Positions 35,888 to 46,792 of a DNA stretch of 64,000 nt are shown here, piece after piece. Source of the stretch: Lethocerus indicus. Lineage: Eukaryota > Arthropoda > Insecta > Hemiptera > Belostomatidae. The notes beneath the pieces were generated by a model. It was not told the DNA's origin, searched no databases, and was given only the letters and a program-made list of their open reading frames with translations. Every line of letters begins with the position of its first letter. Position 1 is the stretch's first letter. Made by a program: the position numbers and the translations under genes. The stretch is taken from assembly GCA_019843655.1 (NCBI GenBank), contig JACDQD010000010.1, positions 1,843,637-1,907,636 on the forward strand, read 5' to 3'.

Positions 35888-37870
35888 TCACAATCAGAGG
35901 GGCAAAAACATAAGGCGCCGTAATCGCATAAAATTATACCGCTCGAGGGCACTAGTGGGGCGGTGGTGAGGGGGGTTAATGCGCTATCCATAAGTAGCCA
36001 ACTCACTCAATCTCCTACGGACGGTAACCAATTACGGTATACCCGAGGGGCGGGCCGGGAACGAGGTAGCCGTGGATAAATTCGTCATAATTATTGTCAT
36101 TTGTAGGAGTGGGGCGGCGGTGTTTGGGGCGGCGAGGGGGGCGGGGGAGGCTCACGAGATCTCGGGCCGGAATCGTGACTCGGCGTCTTCCACCGTTTTA
36201 AACCTGTAAATGATATTCAAATATCGGAGCCAGCCAGGCCCCGGGCTACACACCTCAGGACCAGCCATGTTCCACGCTAACATTTCCCAACTCGATGCCA
36301 AGACAAAATACTTGCCCGATACCGGCCCGCCTTATTTAACCGATATTATCGTCCCGAGTTATTTTTCACCGCCGAAAGTTAACGCCACTCTGACTGCGGG
36401 AACGTATAGATCCGGAAGGAAACGTAGTCTCTATTTGCGGAACAATGTACAGTGTGACAACTGTTCTTCTGATACAGACCTGAGCGAGCGTTAAACCTCG
36501 ATGGAAACCCAATCTCAACCTAATTGAACAGAAACACCTAACCATTTTGTATTTAAAAAAATTTACACCAATTAGGCCAACTTTTTTACTGTAACTCAAT
36601 CTTCTCCTGTCAACATCGCGTCGTATTTTATTCAAAATAATACGGCAACGACGAGTTGCCCAAAACGCATAAACGATGCGTTCCTGCGTACCATCGGAAT
36701 AGGCTCGATAGGCGTAAAATAATTTAGACGCGTGCAACGACCTAATTTGGCGTGCACACCACGTAAGCGTCACCGATTTATATTCGCGTAGAAATGCATC
36801 CGTCTTCCGCCACGCTGGCGGGCGGCCAAAACCGTTATAACCGAACTATTCGCGGCTCACGACGTTCTCTCGGACGAGCGATATTAGAGAACAACAACGG
36901 GAACAATAGGAGTATAACAATAACGTTCGACGAATAAGTGTAAATCGTGGTGTAAGTTCGTGGCGGAAGAAATAACCCGATTATAATTTATTGGCCGTTC
37001 GTTAGGCCGTCGGAACAGGTCCGGGGTGGCCCTAATCGGTTCATCTGGCCGAAAAACAGACACATCCTCCAGCTATCGTTCGGCCTAATGATTTCCGCTT
37101 TTTATAATTTGTTTTATTTTTCTTTTACTGAAAAATCGGAGCGCCGATCAGCCGCCGTTTTTGTTTTTTTTTTGCATTATTCCCGTTTTATTTTTACGGA
37201 AGAACAGAGATACACAAATGGCCCGGAAGGCAATTAGGTTTCAACAACTCGGCACGGCCCAATTAGCGGAACGCCTACATTTATTCTTTTTCTTTTTTTT
37301 ATTTCATATTCGCCTCCCGGCTCGAGATATAAATTAAGAAAAATTAATAAACGGGTTTTAGGGCGGTGAGGTGAACCCCGCCTCTCATCAACCCCCCCCC
37401 CCCCCAAACCATTATTTGTAAAACGGCCGTAGAAAGGCTTGTAAAACAATCACCACTCTCTCATCGGCCCTCTGTGTGCGTGCCTGTGTGTGAGTGTGTA
37501 ATTAGAACACTTGTAATTGTATTTAGTTGTTGTTCTAATTGGTCGATGAATATTTATAAGATGGCCAGAGAGGGAGGAGGCGGTGGCCCGGCCACCGTGG
37601 CCTCATCGCACACGCACACGCACTGACACAGTGGGGCCGCTCACGCATCATACTGAACCGCCGATAAAAGGCCGAAACACCGATAGACGGGCCCTGTTAA
37701 CAACACCCGATAAATTCGGGATTTTTTCTAACGGAGGGAAGCATTATTTTGACTGAGGTAGGAGTTCGTTAGTCATTTCTTATAGAGGATGTTCCTTTCT
37801 TTAAATTCATATCAATAAAAACTATTTTCAAAGGCAAAATTACTGAAATATCAGGAAACTGATATAATTA

Positions 37871-38234
37871 AAGAAAATAACAATTCAGGTAAACTACCCG
37901 GCTCGGAACGTGTCACGTATAGAATCTTTATTCAGTCAGCGATGCGCAGATCTTGTCTTTCGAGCTTTATATAAATACTGGAGTAAACACATATTGCAAA
38001 ATGTGTACCGTTTCTATGTAATAGGTCCGTGCGAACCGACAGTGGGTTATATAAAAAAAGGAAAACAAATCAGAGTTACTGCCACCGTTGGTAAGCGAGA
38101 GCAGAGAGGTAACGGACGCACTTGTGGTGGGGGTCGGGAAGCATTATGCTCATTATATAGGAAAATTATACAAGATATTTCGCTAATGAGGGGAATTTCT
38201 TTTATAAGGCTAATTATACCGGCAAAAAAAAGGT
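37871..38234 (+). CDS. Open frame ending at donor AAG|GTAAGA, unknown
   Basis: Open for about 120 codons, from after a stop near 37870 to the strong donor AAAAAG|GTAAGAAG at 38234. It contains SLFSQRCADLVFRALYKYW and ends FIRLIIPAKK. A weak acceptor-like ATTCAG occurs at 37884-37889, without a pyrimidine tract. A second donor-like TTG|GTAAGCG lies at about 38089. The region is AT-rich, and no family is recognised. Confidence 0.1.
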
Positions 38235-40198
38235 AAGAAGAAAAAATCCTTAGCGGCCAACACTCCCATTTATAATCTTGTATCTTGATACGCAGGGGAG
38301 AGAGAGAGAGAGAAATAAAAGGAGTAATACGTGAGACCTAGAAGGATTAGAGACCGCGGTCGGTTTAAAAATGGTAATTATTCGGTATACCATTAAGACG
38401 TTAGTCATTATGTTTATTATCTTACCAGTCTTTTTTTTTAAAGTTATAGTGTGGGCTAAAATATAATTTTATTTCTCATAATTCACGGGCTTAAGTCCCA
38501 CGGCTGAGGCCGGCCGTCCTGGAAAAGAGACCCGGGCGCGTCCCGGATAATGAATTTAATTTCCCTTCTCCTTCTATATTTAATCTGGACAAGTTTCCCA
38601 TCAGCGTTAATATCACGTGGAAATCTAATAAACGATTTTCGCAACGTCAAACGGCGAGTCTCTCTATCTCTCCATTTTCCAGGGCGCTTTTTCCCTAAAA
38701 TGATTTTTCCCGAAGACACCTTTTTCGTCAAACGACGCCTCTCACCCTACTACAATCCGACGATATTTTTAGGGACTCAGAACAGTAAGCGTTTTTCAAT
38801 CAAATAAAAATGAGAACGTATCTAGACATGGAATTCCTATTATTTGTATCCTCTGGATTTCTTTTTATGACCAATCTGTTTTTGTCTGTGATTTTGTTTA
38901 ATTCAGATTTTGTATTGTCTTTTCTGTCAAAATTATATTTTTATGCTGGCGTAGTGGAAAGTAGACTGCCGTATTGTTTTATTCCAAAAAAATGAACATT
39001 AAGTAATTATTATAAATGTTCCCTCTAAATTATTTTTTAGTACAAAAATGACGTTCTCCTTGGAAATAATTGCAAAATGCCCAAACGACTTTTTAAAGTT
39101 CATTATATATTTTTTTAAATTTTATTCTCACCTATTTTACGTTATTAATCGGTTAGTTTAAAATGTTTAAGCTATTATATATCATATTTATATTAATGGA
39201 AATTTCCATTTAAATCTATATCTGGATTGAGACAGAATAGAACTGGCAGAATAAAGATAAAATTACGATGCTGAGAGGACAAATTATTCGTATAATATTC
39301 TTAATTGTTCAGTTCGGTTTGATTACTCACGGCTACAAACATGTAATTCCGAATTGCAAGGTAATAAAGATACGATAATACCAATACCCGTACGAAACAT
39401 TTTAGGCAAAATACTGAGACGCAAAATTAACACCGATGGGGATGAAAGCCATAAAAATGTGGATGCGATGGAGGTTAGTAGGGCGTGAAGGGCTGCGGTC
39501 CCCCCCACACGGCTAAACCCGCAAAACCCCGACCCTTTCCGTTGAAGCAACAGGAGCGTATCCGGCCACAGGACGGGAACTGCAAGGGGACGGCGCCTGT
39601 AATAAATTCTGGAAAATCTAAGAGTTCCCCTTATCCGCGATTTAAGGAAGCATTCAACGCCCGACACGCTTAAGTACCTCCGTATCTAGAAAATATTCTA
39701 GAACCGACTGAATAGTTACTAATGCCAGTTACTTATTCTAGCAAATATACTATTAGATTCAACAGTCAAATTTTTATTTGACGGTGTAAAAATATACAAC
39801 AAAGATTTATCATTATGAATTAAATAATAGAAAAAAATCTTTGTTTTGGTTAGAAAAATCCGAGTAGATGAAAATAAAGGTGTAATATTGAAAATCTGTC
39901 AATATCTTGGAACTGTGGCCACAAAGATAGATAAAATAATTTATTCACATTAGTCAATAAATGAATGTCGGTACTGGGGAAAGCGAAAACGGTTCTGGGC
40001 GTGAGACCGAGCGTAGGGGGAAATAAAAAATGGCACGTTAGTCGTGATAATAATTTTTTTTAAGAATAGGGTCATCAGGTTTCATGCGAATTTCGCCACA
40101 GTCAGTACCGCAATAGCGATTTCTCCGATCGAGTGATGAAGCCGTTAGAGCGGCGTGTCATCACGGGCCAAATTGCACACAAAGCTCGCCCCCACAAG

Positions 40199-40221
40199 AG
40201 TGAGAGAGAGTGAGTGAGAGG

Positions 40222-40258
<37 letters not shown>
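40199..40258. repeat. (GA)n microsatellite
   Basis: Imperfect GA/TGAG lead, then about 17 pure GA units (40223-40257). Confidence 0.93.
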
Positions 40259-40260
<2 letters not shown>

Positions 40261-41623
40261 CGCCCAACCATCACAATCACCGGCACTATGTAATGTTAGC
40301 CAGGTTTTACAGCCGGCAATTAATCGGGTGCGTGACAATACCGGAAAATGCGTCTCCTTTCATAATTGAAACCTTCGCAAAATTAAATCCTCAGTCATAA
40401 AACCTGTATGTACACTCGGTAGCAAGACGTGCCCCCCTCTATAGTACTATTTTCTAATTACTATAGCAACTTTCGAAATGCAAATACTCAGAGCAGGAAA
40501 TAACTTAACATAGGCTTAAAATCCTGTATAACATAATTTTTTCCACAAAAGATATTCCATATATAGTAATGATAATAAATAATATTGAGATATAATGAAA
40601 TAGGAAACGACGACAGGTATATCCTGGACTAAATAATAATTTAGCTTAGAATAAGTACATAATACACGTAATACGTAGGGGGGGGGAGGGTTTCCTTTGT
40701 GCACACTCCCCCCTGGCGGGGTAATTTACGTGAGGGCCAAAAAAATGAGGAAAAAACAATACTGTTTATTAATTCCTTTTAGAATGACACACTAATGTCC
40801 CAACCCTCACTGTGCTACTTTTTATGTTACTGTGTAGGTACCGTGTGCTACTTACGTCACGAGAGCCTCACTTATTTGCCTATATTACAATATATAGGGG
40901 TGGTAACCCCCTGCCTCATATAAAGGCTAAGTACACACGTAACACACAGCGAGGCATTAGCCACCTTAACGACTTTTCTTTGTTGTTTCCACCTGTTCTT
41001 TTGTCTTTTCCCGGCGACATTTTCCGCTTCAATTCAGAATATATGAAAAATGACACGATGCGGTCTATAAACAATCCGCGTTCATCGCGTGTGTTTTCGC
41101 CCCCAGCTAACGTGAACCAGTTCCCGACTTCTCGCCGAAGTCAGTCGAATTCACGTGTCACCGGTTTCTAACCCAACATTTATCTATTCTCGTTTATTCG
41201 CATAGCGTGGCATATGAATGTCAGGAATTCCCTTCGTATAGCCTGATGTAGAACACTTAAAAATATCGTCTCGGAAATTCGAGAGCAATAAACCTTTTTC
41301 TAGACTGGAAAAATCCTTGATCCAGATCGTAAATTGAAGGGTTGGGAGGGGGGGGGGAATGAAAACAGTCCCGCACATTCTCTCCATCTTACAATGCAAC
41401 TATTGCAGATTCCTATGTATAATTAGACTAAGATATTGGGGGTAGATAAGCCACAATTAGCACAAAGTATGCAAACAGCCTCGCATGAACACATTGTAAA
41501 TTGCAAAATTGATATTCAGCAACCAGAAAAAACCGTCTAAAATCGACTCAGAAATGGTCTACTATTTACTCAATTATTACGCGTTAGTAATTTCCTCCAA
41601 TATCAGAATAAAGGTCTACTTAC

Positions 41624-41703
41624 AGAACGCGGGCCCTTCAAATTTTACACGTGTTAATTGCCGAAGTAATCGTATTAAGTTCACTGCAAGATTTCCGACT
41701 TAC
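41624..41703 (-). other. Possible non-coding (poison) RS-exon, 80 nt
   Basis: Minus strand, beginning at the ratchet acceptor and ending at a second GTAAGT donor (sequence TTCT|GTAAGTAGAC; donor bases 41614-41623). All three frames contain a stop, so if included in mRNA it would terminate translation or belong to a 5' UTR. RS-exons following recursive sites in vertebrate genes often behave this way. The donor has T at -1, so it is weaker than the reconstituted GTAAGT at 41703, which should favour recursive removal over inclusion. Confidence 0.35.
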
Positions 41704-41733
41704 CTGCAACAGACAGAAGATGGAACAAGTCAG
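41697..41733 (-). other. Candidate recursive splice site (ratchet point) 2
   Basis: Read on the minus strand, a perfect metazoan branch point CTGAC (41729-41733) is followed by the pyrimidine-rich tract TTGTTCCATCTTCTGTCTG, then TTGCAG, then directly GTAAGTCGG. The acceptor AG is 41704-41705 and the GT starts at 41703. The arrangement matches the site near 27.08 kb, on the same strand and 14.6 kb away. No other CAG|GTAAGT was found on either strand by reading. Two such composites on one strand by chance is unlikely, so I infer that both lie in one long minus-strand intron. Confidence 0.58.
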
Positions 41734-42231
41734 CACAGTGGAATAAAAGTCAAACATAAAATAGACAATATTTAAGTGTACAATGTCGTAGTGAAGTCAT
41801 ACTTAGGTCGTTCCCTAGTTCAATAATAAAACCGACTCTTATTCAATTGACAAACCTCAACCTAAAATCCCAATTTCAAATTAAATTTCAAAATCCTAAA
41901 AGAATTGACAGTATATTATAATAATAAAACTTTTTTCGAAATTTCCTAACGTTCTATCAAGTACAAAACGATCCAAGTAAAACAAATTCAAACACTCTAC
42001 ACACGTCTAATACAGACTGGGAACTCAAATAGATAAATCCTAGACATTTAGAATAAGCCGAAATGATGATCGGCTGGTGAGAAGTGAAAAAGTCGTGTCA
42101 TCGTCAATTTTCCTCCGTTCGGGCAACTTTCCAACGTAAATTCCTGCCGCGGCACTCGCTTATGTATCGGCCTAATTATCTTATGTATGAAATTTCAATG
42201 AAATTCGGTCCAGTAACAGGTAAAAGCACTT

Positions 42232-42252
42232 CCCCCCCCCGGGGGGGGCCCC
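42232..42252. other. C9-G8-C4 self-complementary run
   Basis: Nine C followed at once by eight G and then four C. It is a near-perfect palindrome with extreme stem stability, or a sequencing/assembly problem. Confidence 0.7.
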
Positions 42253-43030
42253 TGAGTGCTAATGCGTCTCAGAGTTAACGCCGGCGACACACGAGCCCGT
42301 TCCCACTCTCACTCCCCCCTTTGTCTATTCCTCCCACCGCCGTATAATTGTTATTTTTGTAAGAATCGTACGCATTCCGAATGAACAATTCTGAAGTCAT
42401 CTCTCGGCCAAGATTCCCCTCGGAACATGCTATCCGAGGGAGAATGAACGGTCTAGCTTAGGACCAAAACGAGTCTCGGTAAAACATTCTACTACTCCTT
42501 ACGGATACCCGTTGGTGGTTCCCTTAAAAAACAGAATAATCTCCACAGATGTAATGTAGATCGGCTTAGGTTAGATTACAATACTTTGACGATTAAATTC
42601 CACTCTTACGAAAGAGAAACGAAATGTGTACAAAAATAGAAAGGCCGCATATTTATATTGGGTCGTAAATATACTTGAAATCATAAGTGAGGCGTTAACT
42701 ACGGCCGTCGATTGAAACTCCAAGTTGATTGATCGAAACTTTTCAATCAATTCGAATCGGTTACGGAGAGTGGGCCCTGGACTGGTGTTTTTGACGCGTC
42801 GACCGCCAATTATTGAGAAACACTTGTTTCTCTCGTCCCGAAACGCGTTCTTCGAGACGTCTCTTCTCGTTTGCACGTACAGAGTAACACTTTTACAAAA
42901 TGTCGGACGCGGTGAAAACTAAAAAATGTATTCAATATTTATGCCGAGTCCCGACTTTCTCTCAGAGCGCGGAGGGAGGGAGGAACCCTATAATTCCCCC
43001 GGCTCCACCCCCCCCCAGACGAAACCGAGC

Positions 43031-43372
43031 GGCGCCATTTTTAAAAGTAATTTTGTATCGGAATACAAAGTAAACTGAATAACGAACGCAATAACGTTTA
43101 ATAGTCTCTCCCGGCTCTGTTTCCACGCCGGGGATATAAACAATGAATGTTAAATCTAATTATATTACGAAATGATAGCGCCCCCCCCACCCGCCGCCCC
43201 CTTTCGTTCACGGTATTTGTATTTCATGGGTAACAGTAGTAGTGCGGTAGTTCTCATGTAAATGGCAGCCCCATTCCGGGAAATCTTTATTATAGGGTTA
43301 TCAGTTTTATATTCCCAACCCTCCTCCTCCTCCTCCTCCTCCTCCACCTTCTACTCCTCTTTTTCTCTCTCC

Positions 43373-43419
<47 letters not shown>

Positions 43420-43432
43420 TCTGTCTCTCTCT
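43031..43432. promoter_or_regulatory. Two YY1/PHO-like cores and a GAGA array
   Basis: AAAAATGGCGCC on the minus strand (about 43032-43043) and TAAATGGCAGC on the plus strand (43259-43269) precede a (TCC)n tract (43318-43345) and a 37-bp (CT)n array (43379-43415). It has the same motif combination as the 32.8 kb element. Confidence 0.22.
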
Positions 43433-44831
43433 TGTAATAACCATACGGGGAATGAAACCGAAAGAGAGACAGAGGGAGAGAGAAAATCACAAAAATAACA
43501 ATCTTAAACAAAACGTAATAGTCCCACCCCCCGCCCTCGTTCTTACCGCTTCCAATTTTAAATAGTAGTAACACGGTTTGGAATTAAATCACCACTTGGG
43601 AACGATAAAAATATAAGAGAGACCGGTTATTTTTTCTTTTATCTTTTTCGCGCAGGGGGGGAGGTTAGGGAGTAATTCGAACATTTTTATGTTAATCATC
43701 CACCCTCGGAATCGCACCGGCGAACGGTCCCCGGCCATTAGCATAAGTTTCGAATAAGAGCGAGAGGCCGAGCATTAAGGTCGACACGTTCCTTATTTTT
43801 GTTTTTTTTTTCTTTATTAACTTTCTCAACGAATAACAATACCGTCCGCATAATACCGTCGTGATTGTGCACCAAATGAATATATCAATTATTAGGGGGC
43901 AATATAGCGCCGGAGAAACAGAAATATGAGAACAAACGAAATACAGCGCACATATCACTTCCTTTAAAATTCGCAACTTGTCTCAATAGATTTAAGTATA
44001 CATGGAATATTACCATTAAAATTCCGGCAAAGGCCATATACAACTAACTAAAAACTTCTTCTATTATCTTTTACCGTCCATTTTTTAAAAAATGCGTTCT
44101 ATTAGCGGAAACATTTTTATAATTGTTTTGAATTTTCTAACGGTCCGAATAAAGAGTAAAACCTGGAAAGTATGAACTCAGAGCGGGCCAATAAAAGAAT
44201 GGGGCGGGGGGGGGGGGGTTGAAAGTATAATTACACGGCGATACAGCGCTCCTGCACAGCGCGGGTTAATCCAAAAACTGTAGCGAACTATAAAAACCGT
44301 GGAAATACAGTTCAAAGGGGCATTATCTTTTAAAGTTGGCGTTACACTTTATGCGGACGAAGGAAGGTTTTATTAAGAGGGGGCCCCGGCCCCGGCCTAA
44401 ACCTGGCAATAACAGTTAAACCAACCGGGCTTAACGGCTCGGGCATCAACGCCCGGCGAAACAAAGAAAGAGAAAGACAGAAAGATAGGCCCAGGAATGA
44501 AATAGAACGAAACAGATATACGCAAGAAAATATCCGATTTTACGTTTCAGGGCGTAAAATTAACAATCGATTCTCTAATATTTAAAAAATATTTCTCTTA
44601 CTCAGAGACTTTGTACTTAGACCTGTTCATGAGGCTTTACAACAAACACTCTTTTGTGTAGTAAAATAGTCAGAAATGCCCTCGGGAAACATCGAACTAG
44701 GTTCTAATAGTTGAATTAGGAAAAGGAGAGTGGGGGCCGTCGCGAAAAGTGTTTGGGGGCAAAGCTAATACGATGCGGGAGGCTGGGGACGGAACGAAAC
44801 GACAAAGATTGATTTCAAAAGGGAGCTTTAT

Positions 44832-45080
44832 AAGAGGGAGAGGGAGAGAGAGAGAGTGAGAGGGGGGGGGGAGAAAGAGAGAGGCATGAGAAGGTATGTG
44901 GCGCCCCCGCCAGGATCATAATATAATGCGACATTATGCCTCCACTCTTCGGGGGGCTACAAGTGGCCCCTGTCGCCTCACCGGGGAGAGAGGGAGGGAG
45001 GGAGGGAGGGAGATATTCGATCAAACGGGGGCCGAACGAGCGAGAAAGAGAGAGAGAGAGAGAGATAGAGAGAGAGAAAT
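44832..45080. repeat. Purine-rich composite GA / GGGA / GA block
   Basis: GA array (44836-44886), GGGA array (about 44988-45012) and second GA array (45046-45078) on the same strand, followed by pyrimidine-rich sequence at 45125-45175. Frames here read Arg/Glu repeats. A donor-like AAG|GTATGT occurs at 44893. Confidence 0.88.
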
Positions 45081-45242
45081 TGAATAGCAGAGGAGAACAG
45101 AAAAAGGACGAGCCTCGTTCCGATTCTCTCTCTCTTCAACCCGTGTCCTTCCCCGTCCCCCTCGCTCACTCTCCTTATTAGAGTATAGTATAGTAAAGCC
45201 CCTCCACCAGCCCCCCCCCTCCTATTTCCCGGGCCGCTTGTA

Positions 45243-45734
45243 TCAGTCGCAGCCTATTGTATTCAACCAGTCTCCTCTGACTATGATTGCATTGTGTCTG
45301 TTCAAACTAATATAGCTATAATAGAGGCTAACACACACTGGGGCGGCCCCAATCCGGCTGCTATAGTTACTGGCCGGCACATATATAGAGGGGCCCCACC
45401 TCCCCCACCCCACTATATACAGGCATATACCTGAACTCCCCGCACTAACCTCTATAATAAAACCTCCGCCGCCGCCGCCGCCGCCACCGCTCATTTCGAA
45501 ATTACAATCCCCAGTAATAAACATTCCTCGATCCCCACCGCCCCCGCTATCAATTGTCAATTGTCTTCGTTTCTCCTCACCGGCGCCGGCCATTAATATA
45601 ACGTTTCGTCGGACGTCCCGTACACTCCCCCGCCAGTACAGTTTCGGCTTCGCGCCACCACCAGTAGCGTCCCGACGGAGCAAATTGTTATTACTGTGCG
45701 GACAGATCAGATTTACTGGCATTCCGTCCGTCAT
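45243..45734 (-). CDS. Possible ORF, 163 codons, glycine-rich, unknown
   Basis: Minus strand from ATG at 45734 (the frame is open upstream to about 45770) to TGA at 45243. It begins MTDGMPVNLICPHSNNNLL and continues with a basic segment (KLYWRGSVRDVRRNV), then SGGGGD, then a nine-residue glycine run encoded by a (GCC)n repeat at 45463-45489, then a hydrophobic/aromatic C-terminal half. Composition is protein-like across the non-repeat parts, and W, Y, N, D and E are all represented. A donor-like CCG|GTGAGG occurs inside, just after ...ILMAGAG, so the 5' part could be an exon ending there. No domain was recognised and no canonical poly(A) signal follows. Frames of this length arise by chance in GC-richer patches. 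Confidence 0.2.
   Translation of the reverse strand: MTDGMPVNLICPHSNNNLLRRDATGGGAKPKLYWRGSVRDVRRNVILMAGAGEEKRRQLTIDSGGGGDRGMFITGDCNFEMSGGGGGGGGGFIIEVSAGSSGICLYIVGWGRWGPSIYVPASNYSSRIGAAPVCVSLYYSYISLNRHNAIIVRGDWLNTIGCD
45463..45489. repeat. (GCC)n trinucleotide array
   Basis: About eight CCG units; encodes the glycine run in the minus-strand ORF 45243-45734. Confidence 0.9.
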
Positions 45735-46297
45735 ATTCGCGGATACCCGAACACATTTTAAATTGTACACTGTGTACTATTAACTAAAATTAAAAAACAA
45801 AAGGTTTGTATTTTTGGATTAAACTTGAGACAATTTAGAGAAGAAAACTTTTGACTCCGGTAGTTCCTATAGTTTCCCAGGTGCCAGTACGACTGTAGCA
45901 GAAAACGTTTTGCAATATTTTAGCGCCCAGTTTAATGGGAGGGGGGGGGAATTATGAAAAAACGTTCAGCGACAAGCCTAGCCGTCGGCATCTCCTTGAG
46001 GATGGAATTTGTGTCGCTGGCTGATACTCGGCCCTAATCGCCGCACTAAAGTGCAATTAGAGAAAGCCGGAAAGCGCTGTCTTCTTTTTATTTTTATTTG
46101 TTTTTTCTCGCGGGGCTGAGGGTGGGGGTTGGTTGGCGAAGAGGGAGGGAGGGGGTCGGTACAGTAAGCGGGCCGGGGCTTAACTGTTATTGGCCAAGCA
46201 GCCTTTACTACACTCCACATTAACTATTATATCCGACCCTATAAAAAGATAACGCCCCGGTTGGGGGTGCAGGCCGGTCAACTCGCTTATATACTGC

Positions 46298-46792
46298 TCA
46301 CCTTGTTTTTTTGTTTTCATTTAGTTTTATACTTTTAACGATAATTTGTTTCACTGCGTATACACTCCTGTATAAGTCCTGATTCAGTAGAGGGAAAGGA
46401 AAAAGGCAAAATGAAAACCGTTGCGTCCCGGAACGCAAAAAAGGGGGGACCCTATGTCCACCGTCGAGTGCGCTTCGGAACATGAAATTTATGTCGTGGA
46501 TTGCTAAAGGACAATACACAATTTCGTTTAAGAATAAAAGAAAGCTATGCCCACTCATTCCTAAGTCAAAAGAATTTATTTCATATTTCAATTTAACCCC
46601 GGACTCCACGCGGCGGTTCGGTCTCGAGTTTGGACCGCCGTCTTCAGTAGCATTCCGTCGGCACCTGCGTCCTCTGCCCGCACCGTCAATGTCGCCCGAG
46701 AAAGAGTCCTGGCTCAGCACCAAATCTGCGAGCGGAGACGGAGATCGCACTTCCGGAAGACGTTTACTGTTCAGCTTTACGGCCCGAAACAC
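46298..46792 (-). CDS. Open frame ending at a strong donor, unknown
   Basis: A minus-strand frame of 164 codons whose final in-frame bases are AAA ACA AG followed by GTGAGCAG, a strong donor at about 46294-46299, so it could be an exon rather than a terminating ORF. The first 75 residues are arginine/serine-rich and come from a GC-richer patch (46590-46790); the rest is hydrophobic. An equally long plus-strand frame (46482-46889) covers the same patch. Two mutually shadowing frames of similar length argue for chance openness. No known family is seen. Confidence 0.12.
   Translation of the reverse strand: MFRAVKLNSKRLPEVRSPSPLADLVLSQDSFSGDIDGAGRGRRCRRNATEDGGPNSRPNRRVESGVKLKYEINSFDLGMSGHSFLLFLNEIVYCPLAIHDINFMFRSALDGGHRVPPFLRSGTQRFSFCLFPFPLLNQDLYRSVYAVKQIIVKSIKLNENKKTR

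Larger units (their letters stand above)
31000..45240. other. Non-coding, probably minus-strand intron
   Basis: Contains C-rich 32660-32725, AT-rich 32100-32480, 33500-33760, 34520-34940, 37480-37900, 38800-39480, 39700-40000 and 41400-42100, and the ratchet site at 41.70 kb. A T-rich 61-codon frame at 38810-38995 is hydrophobic by composition only. A triple-acceptor pyrimidine cluster lies at 35350-35440. Confidence 0.5.

Noticed and set aside
37740..37775. let-7-like TGAGGTAG
   Set aside because: Seed match only; the rest diverges and no hairpin partner is present.
39323..39690. Minus-strand frame bounded by TTTTCTAG and GCC|GTGAGT
   Set aside because: Splice-like ends are present, but the translation is Leu/Ser/Arg-rich with no domain, C is at the donor -1 position, and an opposite frame is open too.
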